64,000 nucleotides of DNA from CALCKU01 sp964607445 (GCA_964607445.1 CAZSKN010000001.1:124001-188000), one strand, 5' to 3'; numbered from the stretch's first letter, positions 7,925-17,009 are shown. A program made the numbers and translations. The notes: generated by a model not told the origin, from the sequence alone.

Positions 7925-8833
7925 ATGTCAGACCCAGAAACGACTCCTTTTCCTAACCCTATAAGTGGGCCCAGCGATAAGCAATCTTTTATAACCGCTG
8001 CAACGCAGGCCGAACCAGGCCATCTTTATATCGTGGCCACGCCTATTGGCAATCTACGAGATATTACCCTGCGGGCGATTGATATTTTAAGCACTGTGGA
8101 TGACATATTGGCCGAAGATACCCGCCAAAGCCAAAAATTGCTCAATGCTTATAATATTCAAACCCCCCTATCTGCCTATCATGACCATAATGTGGCCAAA
8201 CGCCTGCCCGCTATCTTAGCCGCCTTAGACGCCGGACGCAGCATGGCTCTGATCAGCGATGCGGGCACACCCCTCGTCTCTGATCCGGGCTTTAAACTTG
8301 TTCGAGCAGCTATCGCAGCCGGACATGCTGTTATTCCTCTGCCCGGTGCCTCTGCAATATTAGCCGCTCTCGTCACCGCAGGATTACCGTCGGATAGTTT
8401 TGCGTTTCACGGGTTTCTCCCGGCCCGGTCTGCCGCACGAAAGCGGCAACTTGAATCTCTGAACGCCGTACCGGGTACACTTATTTTCTTTGAAACAGCC
8501 CCTCGCATTCACAAAAGTCTCGTCGATATGCGTGATATCTTAGGGGATCGTCCAGCCGCTTTGGCAAGAGAGTTGACAAAACGCTATGAAGATATACGGC
8601 GAGGTACGGTGTCAGATATCATTGAAAGCGTCATTACAACACCGCCGCGCGGCGAAATTGTTGTCTGTCTTGGGCCCAGACTAAGGACCGAAAAGTGGGA
8701 GGTTTCGGATATTGATAAAGCCCTTAAACCCGCCATTGAGGACATGGGCTTAAAACGCGCCAGTACGCATGTCGCCGATTTATCAGGATGGACCAAACGC
8801 GATGTGTACCAACGTGCCTTGTCATATAAATAG
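7925..8833 (+). CDS. rsmI: 16S rRNA (cytidine-2'-O)-methyltransferase RsmI
   Basis: A 302-residue tetrapyrrole-methylase-fold enzyme that 2'-O-methylates C1402 of 16S rRNA with SAM. Recognisable motifs are LYIVATPIGNLRDITLRA (about residues 36-54), LAEDTRQSQKLLNAY, ALISDAGTPLVSDPG, and PLPGASAILAALVTAGLPSD. The N-terminal 30 residues are a polar Ser/Pro-rich extension, so the true start could lie further in. It is followed after 9 bases by yraN, an order conserved across Proteobacteria. Confidence 0.95.
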   Translation: MSDPETTPFPNPISGPSDKQSFITAATQAEPGHLYIVATPIGNLRDITLRAIDILSTVDDILAEDTRQSQKLLNAYNIQTPLSAYHDHNVAKRLPAILAALDAGRSMALISDAGTPLVSDPGFKLVRAAIAAGHAVIPLPGASAILAALVTAGLPSDSFAFHGFLPARSAARKRQLESLNAVPGTLIFFETAPRIHKSLVDMRDILGDRPAALARELTKRYEDIRRGTVSDIIESVITTPPRGEIVVCLGPRLRTEKWEVSDIDKALKPAIEDMGLKRASTHVADLSGWTKRDVYQRALSYK

Positions 8834-8842
8834 ACCCTCCAC

Positions 8843-9211
8843 GTGATCTCCAATCGGCAAAAAGCAGAAAAATCTGGACGTCAGGCGGAACATTACGCCG
8901 CGCTTTATTTGCGCCTGAAAGGATATCATATTTTAGAACACCGGTTTAAAACACGGGTCGGAGAGATTGATCTTATTGTCCGAAAATCGGATACTTTAGC
9001 ATTTATTGAAGTGAAACGCCGGCTCGCTTTAAAAGCCGCTCAGGACAGCCTAACTTACCGTACTCGGCAACGTATCACCAAGGCCGCGCAGATTTATATA
9101 TCCCAATCGCGCCCGGCACAACACTTAGCCCATAGATATGATGCTGTTTTCATCATTGGCCGAGGATGGGGATGGCCCTCTCACGCCATTGATCTTTGGC
9201 GGCCACAGTAA
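8843..9211 (+). CDS. yraN: YraN family (UPF0102) endonuclease-fold protein
   Basis: A 122-residue protein of the YraN/UPF0102 family, with a PD-(D/E)xK nuclease-like core. G-x-x-AEHYAALYLRLKGYHILEHRF, the catalytic-type TRVGEIDLIVRK (E and D) and FIEVKRR (ExK) are all visible in the first 75 residues. The start is a GTG at 8843, 9 bases after the rsmI stop, with no strong RBS, so translational coupling to rsmI is likely. The cellular role of the family is not settled; a link to DNA or RNA metabolism is inferred from the fold. Confidence 0.9.
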   Translation: MISNRQKAEKSGRQAEHYAALYLRLKGYHILEHRFKTRVGEIDLIVRKSDTLAFIEVKRRLALKAAQDSLTYRTRQRITKAAQIYISQSRPAQHLAHRYDAVFIIGRGWGWPSHAIDLWRPQ

Positions 9212-9372
9212 GGGCCAATCGGCGCATTAAACCGGCGTAAGAAAAACACTTTAGTAACCTTTAGATAAGCTTTCAGGGGTAAATATTAGAGAATATTTAA
9301 CCCTATGTCTGTGGATTGAAAAGGTCGATGACAGGCGAACGGGCCCTATAGGCACGAGAACGAGAAAAGATC

Positions 9373-10437
9373 ATGACACAGTCCTTTTTGACGAAAAAGC
9401 TTCTCATTTTACTCACATGTGTATCCGTAACAACGCTTTCAGCCTGCGCGGTGACAACGGCAGGCGTCAAAAAAGGTGACGAGCGAAACTTTGTACGTTC
9501 AGTCAATGACGTCTCAGCGGAACGTGCGATCAAAGCCCGAATGCGGCGCGCCGAAGGATTTTCACTAAAAGGGGTTGACGTTGAAGTCGCGGAAGGAATC
9601 GTGCTTTTATCGGGGAATGTTAAAACCCCCGAAGACCGCATTGAAGCCGAACGCATAGCCTGGTCTGCACCCCGTATAATTCAGGTCGGCAATGAGGTGA
9701 TGCTCAAGGACAAACAAGGTGCGATCCGCAATACAAAAGACGGCCTTCTTAACCAAAGCGTGAGAGCGCGCTTAATCGCGGATAACGCTGTTAAGGCCCG
9801 CAATTACAATATCGAAGTACACGATGGTATTGTTTATCTTCTGGGTGTCGCCCGCACGCCGCAAGAATTGGAACGGGCGACCCGAATTGCCAGTACAACC
9901 AGAGGCACACGCGAAGTCATTTCCTATGTCACAGTTCACCAAGCCGAAAATGCAAATACCCACCAATATGCATCAACCCCCGCCCCTGGCTATAGTGCGC
10001 CGCCGGTGAACGCGGCCCCACCGACCTCAAATTACCGGAGTCTGCCACAAGGTCTGACCTCGGCCCCGACATTGGATTCAGACGCCTTACCCGATACAGA
10101 ACCTTATTATCTTGATCCGCAAACCGGCGAACGTATTGAATTACCCCCCGGCGTTAAACCCATCCCCTTTGTACCCGATACACCGGGTAGTTTGGGCGCA
10201 GGCGCCGTCCCACCTCCGAGGTTTAGGTCCGGACAGGCTATAGCCGGTCAAAGCGCGCCCGCGCGCCTTCCTGAAATGGGAGACCAACTTGGCAAAGCCT
10301 TTCCCAGCGATGACAATTTGGGAGCATACCGATCTGGGGCGGCAGGTGAGGCCGTCTCCATTATAGAGAGCGAGCCTTATTATATCGATCCTGATACGGG
10401 CAAAGAAATCCCGATTTCCTTTATCCAAGGGCGCTAA
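9373..10437 (+). CDS. BON-domain lipoprotein (DolP/YraP-like) with repeated C-terminal motif
   Basis: A 354-residue predicted lipoprotein (lipobox LSAC, Cys25). Two BON domains follow at about residues 45-115 and 125-190: GVDVEVAEGIVLLSGNV and NYNIEVHDGIVYLLGVA are the diagnostic strands. Enterobacterial DolP has the same two BON domains and is encoded in the same rsmI-lpoA-yraN neighbourhood, so a role in outer-membrane integrity is likely by analogy. The C-terminal 160 residues are not found in DolP: a Pro/Ala-rich low-complexity region carrying two copies of EPYY-[LI]-DP-x-TG at residues 243-252 and 334-343, the second near the extreme C-terminus. Confidence 0.82.
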   Translation: MTQSFLTKKLLILLTCVSVTTLSACAVTTAGVKKGDERNFVRSVNDVSAERAIKARMRRAEGFSLKGVDVEVAEGIVLLSGNVKTPEDRIEAERIAWSAPRIIQVGNEVMLKDKQGAIRNTKDGLLNQSVRARLIADNAVKARNYNIEVHDGIVYLLGVARTPQELERATRIASTTRGTREVISYVTVHQAENANTHQYASTPAPGYSAPPVNAAPPTSNYRSLPQGLTSAPTLDSDALPDTEPYYLDPQTGERIELPPGVKPIPFVPDTPGSLGAGAVPPPRFRSGQAIAGQSAPARLPEMGDQLGKAFPSDDNLGAYRSGAAGEAVSIIESEPYYIDPDTGKEIPISFIQGR

Positions 10438-10567
10438 AAGACTTTAATCGTGCTTTTTGAGGCTCAATATTTAAGGATTTTATATTCACACAATATTCAG
10501 TCGATCTTACCTACGATATAAATGCGAAGCTTAATGCTGCATATATTCCCCTTTAAAAGGCCTTATT

Positions 10568-11029
10568 ATGACGATTATTCTTAGAAACACCTTATTGGGT
10601 GCCGCGCTTGTAACCTTGACGGCTTGCGCAACGACCCCGTCTTCAGATCTGCTTTTCACCGGATTAAACGCAAGTCCATTAGATAAAAATACAACCGCAG
10701 CCGTTACGAAACTCTCGGCATCCGACCCGACATGCGTAACATTTTATGAAAATGCGGTGAAATTTCAAACCGAAGCCAGCAAACCTAATCCGGGTGCAAA
10801 TATATTATCATCTGTTGCGCTCACCACATTGGCAAGTGTGGCCACACTCGGGATTGCAGGCGCAGGTATAGGCAGCACTCTTGGACAGGTCGCGGCACAA
10901 TCAGCAGCCCAAAGCGCAACGCTTCAAGCCGGTAGTTTAGCCTTAAAAGGACTGAAACAAAACAACCCGGCTCGGGCAAAAATTCAAAGCGCGGCAGATC
11001 AGCTCGGGTGCCCCGTTTCCTTTACATAG
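10568..11029 (+). CDS. Small predicted lipoprotein of unknown function
   Basis: A 153-residue protein with a clear lipoprotein signal (LVTLTAC, lipobox TAC at about Cys20). The mature part has a hydrophobic Ala/Gly-rich segment at about 80-115 (LTTLASVATLGIAGAGIG) flanked by two cysteines, CVTF near residue 57 and GCPV near the C-terminus, that could form a disulfide. No family is recognised. A perfect 8-bp hairpin (AAAGTCCT / AGGACTTT, 11048-11067) follows its stop but has no T tract and overlaps the end of the convergent gene. Confidence 0.75.
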   Translation: MTIILRNTLLGAALVTLTACATTPSSDLLFTGLNASPLDKNTTAAVTKLSASDPTCVTFYENAVKFQTEASKPNPGANILSSVALTTLASVATLGIAGAGIGSTLGQVAAQSAAQSATLQAGSLALKGLKQNNPARAKIQSAADQLGCPVSFT

Positions 11030-11045
11030 AGACGACTAACGAAGG

Positions 11046-11405
11046 TCAAAGTCCTGACGAGGACTTTAAGCGGTCTTCTACCGCTTTCGTCCAACCCGCA
11101 AAATATTGCGCTCCGTCATAAATGACGGGGCGTTTCATCAAAGTCGGATGTGCCAATAATAACGCCCGCGCTTTACCTCTCTCCATATCGGATTTTTCAC
11201 CTTCTGAAAGCCCCCGCCATGTGGTTGAGCGCGTATTGAGTAAAACCTCATAGCCCAGACTATCCAGCATTTCGTCCAATGTATTTTGCGAAACCCCGTC
11301 AGCCCGCACATCAATCACATCCAGCTCATACCCCGCCCCATTAAGGCATTTGATAGCCTTACGACATTTATCGCAGGATTTAAGATGATAAATCGTCAAT
11401 TTCAT
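11046..11405 (-). CDS. ArsC/Spx-family thioredoxin-fold protein
   Basis: A 119-residue protein of the ArsC/Spx superfamily. The active-site region is SCDKCRKAI with Cys11 and Cys14 forming a CxxC, and the family's KRPVIYDG segment is present at about residues 91-98. Members are glutathione-dependent arsenate-reductase relatives of the YffB type. No arsenic-resistance genes are nearby, so a general redox role is as likely as arsenate reduction. It lies directly downstream of the alpha/beta hydrolase on the same strand. Confidence 0.85.
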   Translation of the reverse strand: MKLTIYHLKSCDKCRKAIKCLNGAGYELDVIDVRADGVSQNTLDEMLDSLGYEVLLNTRSTTWRGLSEGEKSDMERGKARALLLAHPTLMKRPVIYDGAQYFAGWTKAVEDRLKSSSGL

Positions 11406-11416
11406 AACATACTCAT

Positions 11417-12262
11417 TTAGATATTTGCGTGAATAAACTTACGCATAGCCTGATAAACGTCGGCGCGCGACGTGTCATTATGGATTTCATGTTCAACATT
11501 ATCAAAAGCTATAAATTCACAATTTTGTGCCCGGTTCGCAAACGCCTCACTGGCAGAAAATGCCGTTAACTGATCTTGGCGCGCGTGCACCAATAAAAGT
11601 GGCAATGTCCAGTCTCTCGCCTGTTCAAGAACCCAGTGTCCGCCTTTAACCATGTCAATTGCCAAACCTACACCCAGACGTCCATGATTGGCGGGATCTT
11701 GCTCATAGACTGCCTGTTCGGAGGGCAATGTGGAAACTTTCGCACCGGAAATAGGTTGACCGAGTGTTAATTCGGGTGCTATTTTTCTTAATCCTTCAAC
11801 AATTAACTTTAGAGGTGCCGGTATCGGCGCGGATAATTCCAACAAAGGCGCCGACGCGATTATAGCCGCAAAGTTATCTATCTTCGAATTTTCGTTAAGT
11901 TTTTGATTTAAAACATAATTTAAAACCAAAGCCCCCCCCATTGAATGACCATATAAGATATGCGGTATGTCTGGGAAAACCTGCTCAGACTGTTTTACCA
12001 AGACTGACACATCCGCGCGCAAATGCCCGTAATCCCGGCACACACCGCGCTTACCCTCAGAGCGCCCATGTCCACGTAAATCAAGCGCCACAACCGCAAT
12101 ATCTTGATCGCGTAAATAATCTGCCATTGGTGTATAGCGCCCACAATGTTCGCCGAACCCATGCACCAATGACATCACGGCTTTAGGGGCTTTAGGCGGA
12201 TCAAAGATCACCCCGCGCAGAACCGTACCATCTGCGCTGGATTCGGTAAAATCAGTCAGCAT
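11417..12262 (-). CDS. Alpha/beta hydrolase, monoacylglycerol-lipase-like
   Basis: A 281-residue serine hydrolase of the Hydrolase_4 type. The oxyanion segment VHGFGEHCGRY is at about residues 34-44, the nucleophile elbow is GHSMGG, the acid is in LLLVHARQDQLTAF and the histidine in NVEHEIHND. The motif DLRGHGRSEGKRG is typical of monoglyceride lipases and lysophospholipases. There is no signal peptide, so it is probably cytoplasmic. Its start overlaps the end of the upstream YbjQ-like gene by 11 bases, so the minus-strand genes from 13023 down to 11046 look like one transcription unit. Confidence 0.9.
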   Translation of the reverse strand: MLTDFTESSADGTVLRGVIFDPPKAPKAVMSLVHGFGEHCGRYTPMADYLRDQDIAVVALDLRGHGRSEGKRGVCRDYGHLRADVSVLVKQSEQVFPDIPHILYGHSMGGALVLNYVLNQKLNENSKIDNFAAIIASAPLLELSAPIPAPLKLIVEGLRKIAPELTLGQPISGAKVSTLPSEQAVYEQDPANHGRLGVGLAIDMVKGGHWVLEQARDWTLPLLLVHARQDQLTAFSASEAFANRAQNCEFIAFDNVEHEIHNDTSRADVYQAMRKFIHANI

Positions 12263-12707
12263 ATTTCACCCCTGTTCCGTACACTAAAAGTTCGATACCG
12301 CTCCCCCCACGCGGAGATTGTCCGATTATAGAAAACTCAAACCTCACATTATAAACAGCTTGAAACCCGATAGCCTGTGCTTGCTTTTGCATCCTTATAA
12401 TCGCTTCGCGCCGACCCCGCTCTAGGAATGAACGATAGCTCCGTAATTCTCCACCAAACAATATACGCAAAGCACCCGAAACATATTTGAAATAATCAAA
12501 GGCTATGACAACATTTCCACTGATTAACTGGCCACCACTGGCCAGATTATCCGGAAGAGTTTTGATATTTAAAACCCGAATATGACGCAAAGCGTCTTCG
12601 CTCTGCCTTAAACGTTCGAAGTGTCGTTGCTCAATAATTCTACCCATAATGAAGCCAATAAGCGTCAAAAATATTATCCCTACAAAAGACAATATAAAGC
12701 TAAACAT
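12252..12707 (-). CDS. YbjQ-like (UPF0145) protein with N-terminal membrane anchor
   Basis: A 151-residue protein with a hydrophobic N-terminal segment (about residues 3-22, FILSFVGIIFLTLIGFIMG) and a YbjQ/DUF74 domain in the rest: a GGELRSYRSFLERGRREAIIRM helix and a QAVYNVRFEF strand match the family, whose domain forms pentamers of unknown function. It overlaps the neighbouring YbjQ gene by 8 bases and the hydrolase gene by 11 bases. The pair consists of one soluble and one anchored copy, which suggests a duplication followed by acquisition of an anchor. Confidence 0.75.
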   Translation of the reverse strand: MFSFILSFVGIIFLTLIGFIMGRIIEQRHFERLRQSEDALRHIRVLNIKTLPDNLASGGQLISGNVVIAFDYFKYVSGALRILFGGELRSYRSFLERGRREAIIRMQKQAQAIGFQAVYNVRFEFSIIGQSPRGGSGIELLVYGTGVKYAD

Positions 12708-13023
12708 CTTCGCTCACTATAACGGCGCTCCCATAGACATAAAGCTCGGAAGCCCCAACTGTGATGGCCGAAGTCGAGTAACGCACATTAATCACAGCGT
12801 TGGCGTTTAACGCTTCGGCATGTTCTAACATCCTCTCAAGGGCTTGTTGACGGGCCTCTGTTAGAAGTTCCGTATAACCATGCAATTCACCCCCAACGAT
12901 ATTTTTAAATCCAGCCATAATATCACGACCAATATGTTTTGACCTAACCGTATTGCCATGCACCAAGCCAAGGTGTTTCTCTATTTTTTTCCCCGGAATC
13001 GTTTCCGTATTTGTTACAATCAT
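12700..13023 (-). CDS. YbjQ family (UPF0145) protein
   Basis: A 107-residue protein matching YbjQ over its full length: TTxxIPGKxIxxxLGLVxGNTVRSKHIGRD near the N-terminus (as TETIPGKKIEKHLGLVHG), IVGGELHGYTELLTEARQQALERM in the middle, and NAVINVRYSTSAI then ELYVYGSAV at the end. The family has been described as potentially heavy-metal-binding, but the biochemical role is not established. It is the first gene of the minus-strand unit with the anchored YbjQ paralogue, the hydrolase and the ArsC-like gene. Confidence 0.9.
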   Translation of the reverse strand: MIVTNTETIPGKKIEKHLGLVHGNTVRSKHIGRDIMAGFKNIVGGELHGYTELLTEARQQALERMLEHAEALNANAVINVRYSTSAITVGASELYVYGSAVIVSEDV

Positions 13024-13060
13024 AACCTATAATACCTGCAAATTTAACATTTAACCCAGA

Positions 13061-13312
13061 TCAGGACTTGGGTGCCGGCGCCTGTACTGGCGCCGTTGAT
13101 TTTGGTGGCGCAACTGGCGTTGGCGCCGGAATTTGCCGGGCAAGATCTTCACGGCTCAAACTATCCAAATGACCATCTGCGCCCGTCTTGGTTACGCTCT
13201 GACCAATAGACCCTGACCCAGCGCTCTGAGGCGTCGTCGCGCAGGCACTTATAAAAGTGGATAGGGCAATAGCTACAACAATGTCATTTAAATGCGGTTT
13301 GGTATGCGACAT
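13061..13312 (-). CDS. Small Pro/Ala-rich predicted lipoprotein
   Basis: An 83-residue protein with a hydrophobic signal segment and lipobox ISAC (Cys at about 24). The mature part is short, polar, and ends in a Pro/Ala/Lys-rich tail (PAPTPVAPPKSTAPVQAPAP). No domain is recognised. Proline-rich tails of this kind often serve as periplasmic spacers. It lies between the YbjQ unit and gshB, with 37 bases to the YbjQ gene start downstream. Confidence 0.6.
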   Translation of the reverse strand: MSHTKPHLNDIVVAIALSTFISACATTPQSAGSGSIGQSVTKTGADGHLDSLSREDLARQIPAPTPVAPPKSTAPVQAPAPKS

Positions 13313-13406
13313 GGATTCTACCTTTCAAACCTCCGGCTTGACCTTAAATATAAAAAATCAGAACCCTATACTTGCCCGCAAAGCATTCTTGAGGCAATAG
13401 CAACTT

Positions 13407-14396
13407 ATGATCCAAAAACCTCATCCCTCGTCTTCTCACACAACATCTAGGCTTAAGGTCGCCTTTCAAATGGACCCGATGGAAAGCGTTGATATCGACG
13501 CCGATACTACATTTGCACTAGCCGAGGCCGCCGCCCAGCGCGGTATGGAGCTTTATGAATACGGGCCCGAACATCTTGCCTATAATGCAGGGCGCGTTCA
13601 GGCCTATGCCCGCCCCATGACAATTCGGCGCAAGATCGGCAATCATGTGAGTTTTGGCGAACGCCGTCTCATAGACCTCGCCGCGGATATCGATGTGGTT
13701 TGGATGCGCCAAGACCCGCCTTTTGATATGGCCTATATTACCGCCGCCCATATTTTAGAACGTCTTAAAGGCACAACTCTTGTCGTCAATGACCCGGAAT
13801 GGGTGCGCTCATGCCCAGAAAAAATCCTGCCCCTCGACTATCCCGAGCTTATGCCTGAAACCCTCATCACGCGCGACCGGGGCGCAATTGATGATTTTAG
13901 AGCCATGCATAAAGATATCATCCTAAAACCACTTTTCGGAAATGGCGGGGCGGGCGTGTTTCGGGTCAAAGCGGATGACAGTAATTATGCCTCCTTACTG
14001 GAGATGTTCATGGAAAGCTCGCGTGAGCCTATTATCGCCCAAGCCTTTCTAAAAGATGTCTCGAAAGGTGATAAACGCATTATCATCATTAACGGGACTG
14101 CCGTTGGCGCAATTAACCGTGTGCCGCTTAAAGGCGAAACCCGGTCTAATATGCATGTTGGAGGCAAAGCGGTCCCAACAGAGCTCACACCCTCGGATAT
14201 GAAGATTTGCAACGCCATTGGCCCGATGCTGAAAGCGCGCAGACAAGTACTTGTCGGCATTGATGTTATTGGCGATAAGATGACGGAGATTAACAATACC
14301 TCCCCGACAGGCGTACAAGAACTTAAACGCTTTTCCGGTATAGATGCGGCAGCTTTGTCGTGGGACGCGATTGAAACGATGTTAAAAAAGGCATGA
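13407..14396 (+). CDS. gshB: Glutathione synthetase
   Basis: A 329-residue ATP-grasp ligase that joins glycine to gamma-glutamylcysteine, the second step of glutathione synthesis. The N-terminal domain shows VAFQMDPMESVDIDADTTFALA, the central region has NDPEWVRSCPEK, and the ATP-grasp part has ILKPLFGNGGAGVFRV and TEINNTSPTGVQEL. Length is normal after a roughly 15-residue Ser/His-rich N-terminal extension, so the start could be later. In many alphaproteobacteria gshB follows rsmI-yraN; here about 4 kb of other genes separates them. Confidence 0.95.
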   Translation: MIQKPHPSSSHTTSRLKVAFQMDPMESVDIDADTTFALAEAAAQRGMELYEYGPEHLAYNAGRVQAYARPMTIRRKIGNHVSFGERRLIDLAADIDVVWMRQDPPFDMAYITAAHILERLKGTTLVVNDPEWVRSCPEKILPLDYPELMPETLITRDRGAIDDFRAMHKDIILKPLFGNGGAGVFRVKADDSNYASLLEMFMESSREPIIAQAFLKDVSKGDKRIIIINGTAVGAINRVPLKGETRSNMHVGGKAVPTELTPSDMKICNAIGPMLKARRQVLVGIDVIGDKMTEINNTSPTGVQELKRFSGIDAAALSWDAIETMLKKA

Positions 14397-14418
14397 TCCT
14401 AAACGTCCTTCTCATATT

Positions 14419-15990
14419 ATGCTAGATGCGCTCATTATTGGTGGTGGGCATAATGGACTTGTCTGCGCCTATTATCTCGGCAAAGCCGGATTAAAAGTAA
14501 AAATCCTAGAACGGCGAGCCATTATTGGCGGCGCAGCCGTTACAGAAACATTCCACCCCGGCTTTCGTAATTCCGTTGCCTCTTATACTGTCAGCCTCTT
14601 AAACCCTAAAATCATCGCGGATATGGATTTACACGGGCACGGCTTGAAGATTGTCAAACGTAAGGTGAATAATCTCTGGCCACATGTTAATGGTGATTTC
14701 CTCGCTTTTGTGCGCGGCGAGACGGCACTACAGAACGAAATTGCCCGCTTTTCATCCCGGGATGCCCAAGCCCTTCCACGTTATTTTCGCGATATCGGCA
14801 TGGTTGCAGACCTGATCCGTGATTTCCTCTTACAAACCCCACCTAATGTCGGGGGTGGCTGGCGCGATATGATCAAAGCCGCCCGACTCGGTAATCGTTT
14901 GCGAAAACTGTCACTCGAAGATGAACGCCTTGTCATGGATATTTTTACCAAAAGTGTCACAGACTTCCTCAATCTTTATTTTGAAAACGAACATGTCAAA
15001 GCCGCCTTTGCTTTTGACGGCATTGTCGGTGCCTATTGCGACACACAAACCCCCGGTACGGCTTATGTCTTGATGCACCATGCCTTCGGCGAAGTGAATG
15101 GCGAGAAAGGCGTTTGGGGCCATGCCATTGGCGGAATGGGCGCCATTACCCAAGCTATGGCACACGCCGCCAGAACTGTAGGCGTTGACATAGAAACCGA
15201 ACGTCCCGTTTCAAAGGTTCTGGTTAAGGACGGACAGGCCTTTGGTGTTGAATTAGAAAACGGAAATAGGGTGACGTCTAAACGTGTCATCTCAAATCTA
15301 AACCCCAGCCTTTTATATAATCAACTGATTGCGCCCGAACACTTGCCGGAAGACGTCGTCCGTCGAATGAAACACTATAAAAACGGCTCGGGAACTTTTC
15401 GTATGAACGTCGCCCTGAATGCCTTGCCACAATTTAAATGCCTAAAAGCTCAGGGCCGTGCGACGCCTGAACATTTGACAGGCGGTATTATTATCGCCCC
15501 CACACTCAGCTATATGGATCAAGCGTTTCGTGACGCTAAAATAACTGGCTGGTCAAAAGCCCCAATCGTTGAAATGCTCATCCCATCAACACTTGACGAC
15601 ACATTGGCGCCCGAAGGACAGCATGTGGCGAGCCTGTTTTGTCAACATTTCGACCCTGATGTGGACTGGGATAAGCACCGAGAGACGGTCGCAGATATTA
15701 TTATCAACACTGTTGAGACCTATGCGCCCGGCTTTAAGCCAAGCGTTTTAGCCCGCCAAATTTTAAGCCCGCTTGATTTAGAGCGGGTTTTTGGCCTGAC
15801 ACGCGGCGATATCATGCACGGACAATTAAGTCTGGATCAAATGTTTAGTGCGCGACCCGTTTTAGGCCATGCGCATTATCGGTCCCCGATCAAAGGGCTT
15901 TATATGTGCGGCTCTGGCACGCATCCGGGTGGCGGGGTGACAGGGGCGCCGGGCCATAATGCGGCCCAAGAAATATTGAAAGATATTTAA
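14419..15990 (+). CDS. FAD-dependent oxidoreductase, PYROXD2/phytoene-desaturase-like
   Basis: A 523-residue flavoprotein. The N-terminal dinucleotide-binding motif is ALIIGGGHNGLVCAYYLGKAG followed by the second FAD motif ERRAIIGGAAVTETFHPGF. The C-terminal signature PIKGLYMCGSGTHPGGGVTGAPG is characteristic of the CrtI/PYROXD2 superfamily. The sequence is closer to the PYROXD2-type NAD(P)/FAD oxidoreductases than to true carotenoid desaturases as I recall them, and no carotenoid genes are nearby, so the substrate is open. The stop overlaps the convergent dcd stop by 4 bases. Confidence 0.85.
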   Translation: MLDALIIGGGHNGLVCAYYLGKAGLKVKILERRAIIGGAAVTETFHPGFRNSVASYTVSLLNPKIIADMDLHGHGLKIVKRKVNNLWPHVNGDFLAFVRGETALQNEIARFSSRDAQALPRYFRDIGMVADLIRDFLLQTPPNVGGGWRDMIKAARLGNRLRKLSLEDERLVMDIFTKSVTDFLNLYFENEHVKAAFAFDGIVGAYCDTQTPGTAYVLMHHAFGEVNGEKGVWGHAIGGMGAITQAMAHAARTVGVDIETERPVSKVLVKDGQAFGVELENGNRVTSKRVISNLNPSLLYNQLIAPEHLPEDVVRRMKHYKNGSGTFRMNVALNALPQFKCLKAQGRATPEHLTGGIIIAPTLSYMDQAFRDAKITGWSKAPIVEMLIPSTLDDTLAPEGQHVASLFCQHFDPDVDWDKHRETVADIIINTVETYAPGFKPSVLARQILSPLDLERVFGLTRGDIMHGQLSLDQMFSARPVLGHAHYRSPIKGLYMCGSGTHPGGGVTGAPGHNAAQEILKDI

Positions 15991-17009
15991 AGGGGTTTGA
16001 AATGTTTAGACAGGCGCAAGCCTTGGGCCTGATAATGCGAAACACCCCTTTGACCATAAAGTGTTTCGGGCACATCTGTCATGGGTTCGAACACGAGTTT
16101 CGCGACGGGCTGACCATCCCGCAAGAGGAAGGGGACATCCCGACCGCGCACTTCCAACACAGCCCGCGCACCATGTCCACCTGCACTTTCCATCCCAAAC
16201 CCAGGATCAAAAAATCCGGCATAATGCGCTCGAAACTCACCAATTTCCGGTGCAATAGGGGCCATCTCCGCGGCCTGCATTTCCGGAATAGAGACCGCCT
16301 CTTTAGAGGCCAAAATATAAAACTCTTCCGGATCCAATACAAGGGTGTGACCGCGCGCCCGCAGAGGCTCCCAGTAATCTAACACTTCATGCGCGCCAAC
16401 GCGGGACAAATCCACGAGGCCGGCGTGGCGCTTGGCCCTATATCCAATAATATTATCGCCTTGAAGATCTATGCTGACAATTTGTGTTTCCAACACTTTC
16501 AAACGTCCCTGCCGGAACCGGGTCTGGACGAGCTTTTCACCTGCTTTGGCCAAAACTGAAAAGGTACGAGGTGCGATTTCCACATAAAGCGGGCCTTTAT
16601 ATCCCGCCGGAATATATTCAAAGGCCTCCGCACCGTCACAAATTACCCGTGTAAACACATCCAACCGGCCCGTAGAACTTTTCGGGTTTGCCGCGGCAGA
16701 GAGCGTTTCGGGTAGGTTAAGATATTCCATTAACGGCACGAGATAAACGCAACCCGTTTCCAAAACCGCCCCTTTGGACAGATCAATCTCGTGCATTACA
16801 AGATCAGCGGACAAGCAATCTGCGACCGTACGTTCCTGACCGGGTAAAAAACTCGCGCGTAACCGATAGGCCTTATGCCCCAAGCGCAAATCAAGGCTTG
16901 CGGGCTGGATTTGCCCCCGTTCAAAGCCTTGATGGGCCCCGATAATATCCTGCCGGATTAAATCCTGTATCATCTGTTCTGGTAATATTCCCGAAGTCAT
17001 GGGCCACAC
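15987..17009 (-). CDS. dcd: 2'-deoxycytidine 5'-triphosphate deaminase, long form
   Basis: A 340-residue protein of the long alphaproteobacterial dCTP deaminase family, which carries two dUTPase/DCD-like domains in tandem. QIQPASLDLRLGHKAYRLRASFLPG is the N-terminal domain signature, and NPKSSTGRLDVFTRVI contains the substrate-binding motif. The C-terminal half has a second copy of the fold, EIGEFRAHYAGFFDPGFG and the VLEVRGRDVPFLLRDGQ segment. The enzyme supplies dUTP for thymidylate synthesis. It is divergent from apaG, with a 17-base inverted repeat between the two. Confidence 0.9.
   Translation of the reverse strand: MWPMTSGILPEQMIQDLIRQDIIGAHQGFERGQIQPASLDLRLGHKAYRLRASFLPGQERTVADCLSADLVMHEIDLSKGAVLETGCVYLVPLMEYLNLPETLSAAANPKSSTGRLDVFTRVICDGAEAFEYIPAGYKGPLYVEIAPRTFSVLAKAGEKLVQTRFRQGRLKVLETQIVSIDLQGDNIIGYRAKRHAGLVDLSRVGAHEVLDYWEPLRARGHTLVLDPEEFYILASKEAVSIPEMQAAEMAPIAPEIGEFRAHYAGFFDPGFGMESAGGHGARAVLEVRGRDVPFLLRDGQPVAKLVFEPMTDVPETLYGQRGVSHYQAQGLRLSKHFKPL

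Noticed and set aside
11048..11067. Perfect 8-bp hairpin as a terminator
   Set aside because: It has no T tract on either strand and overlaps the end of the ArsC-like coding region.
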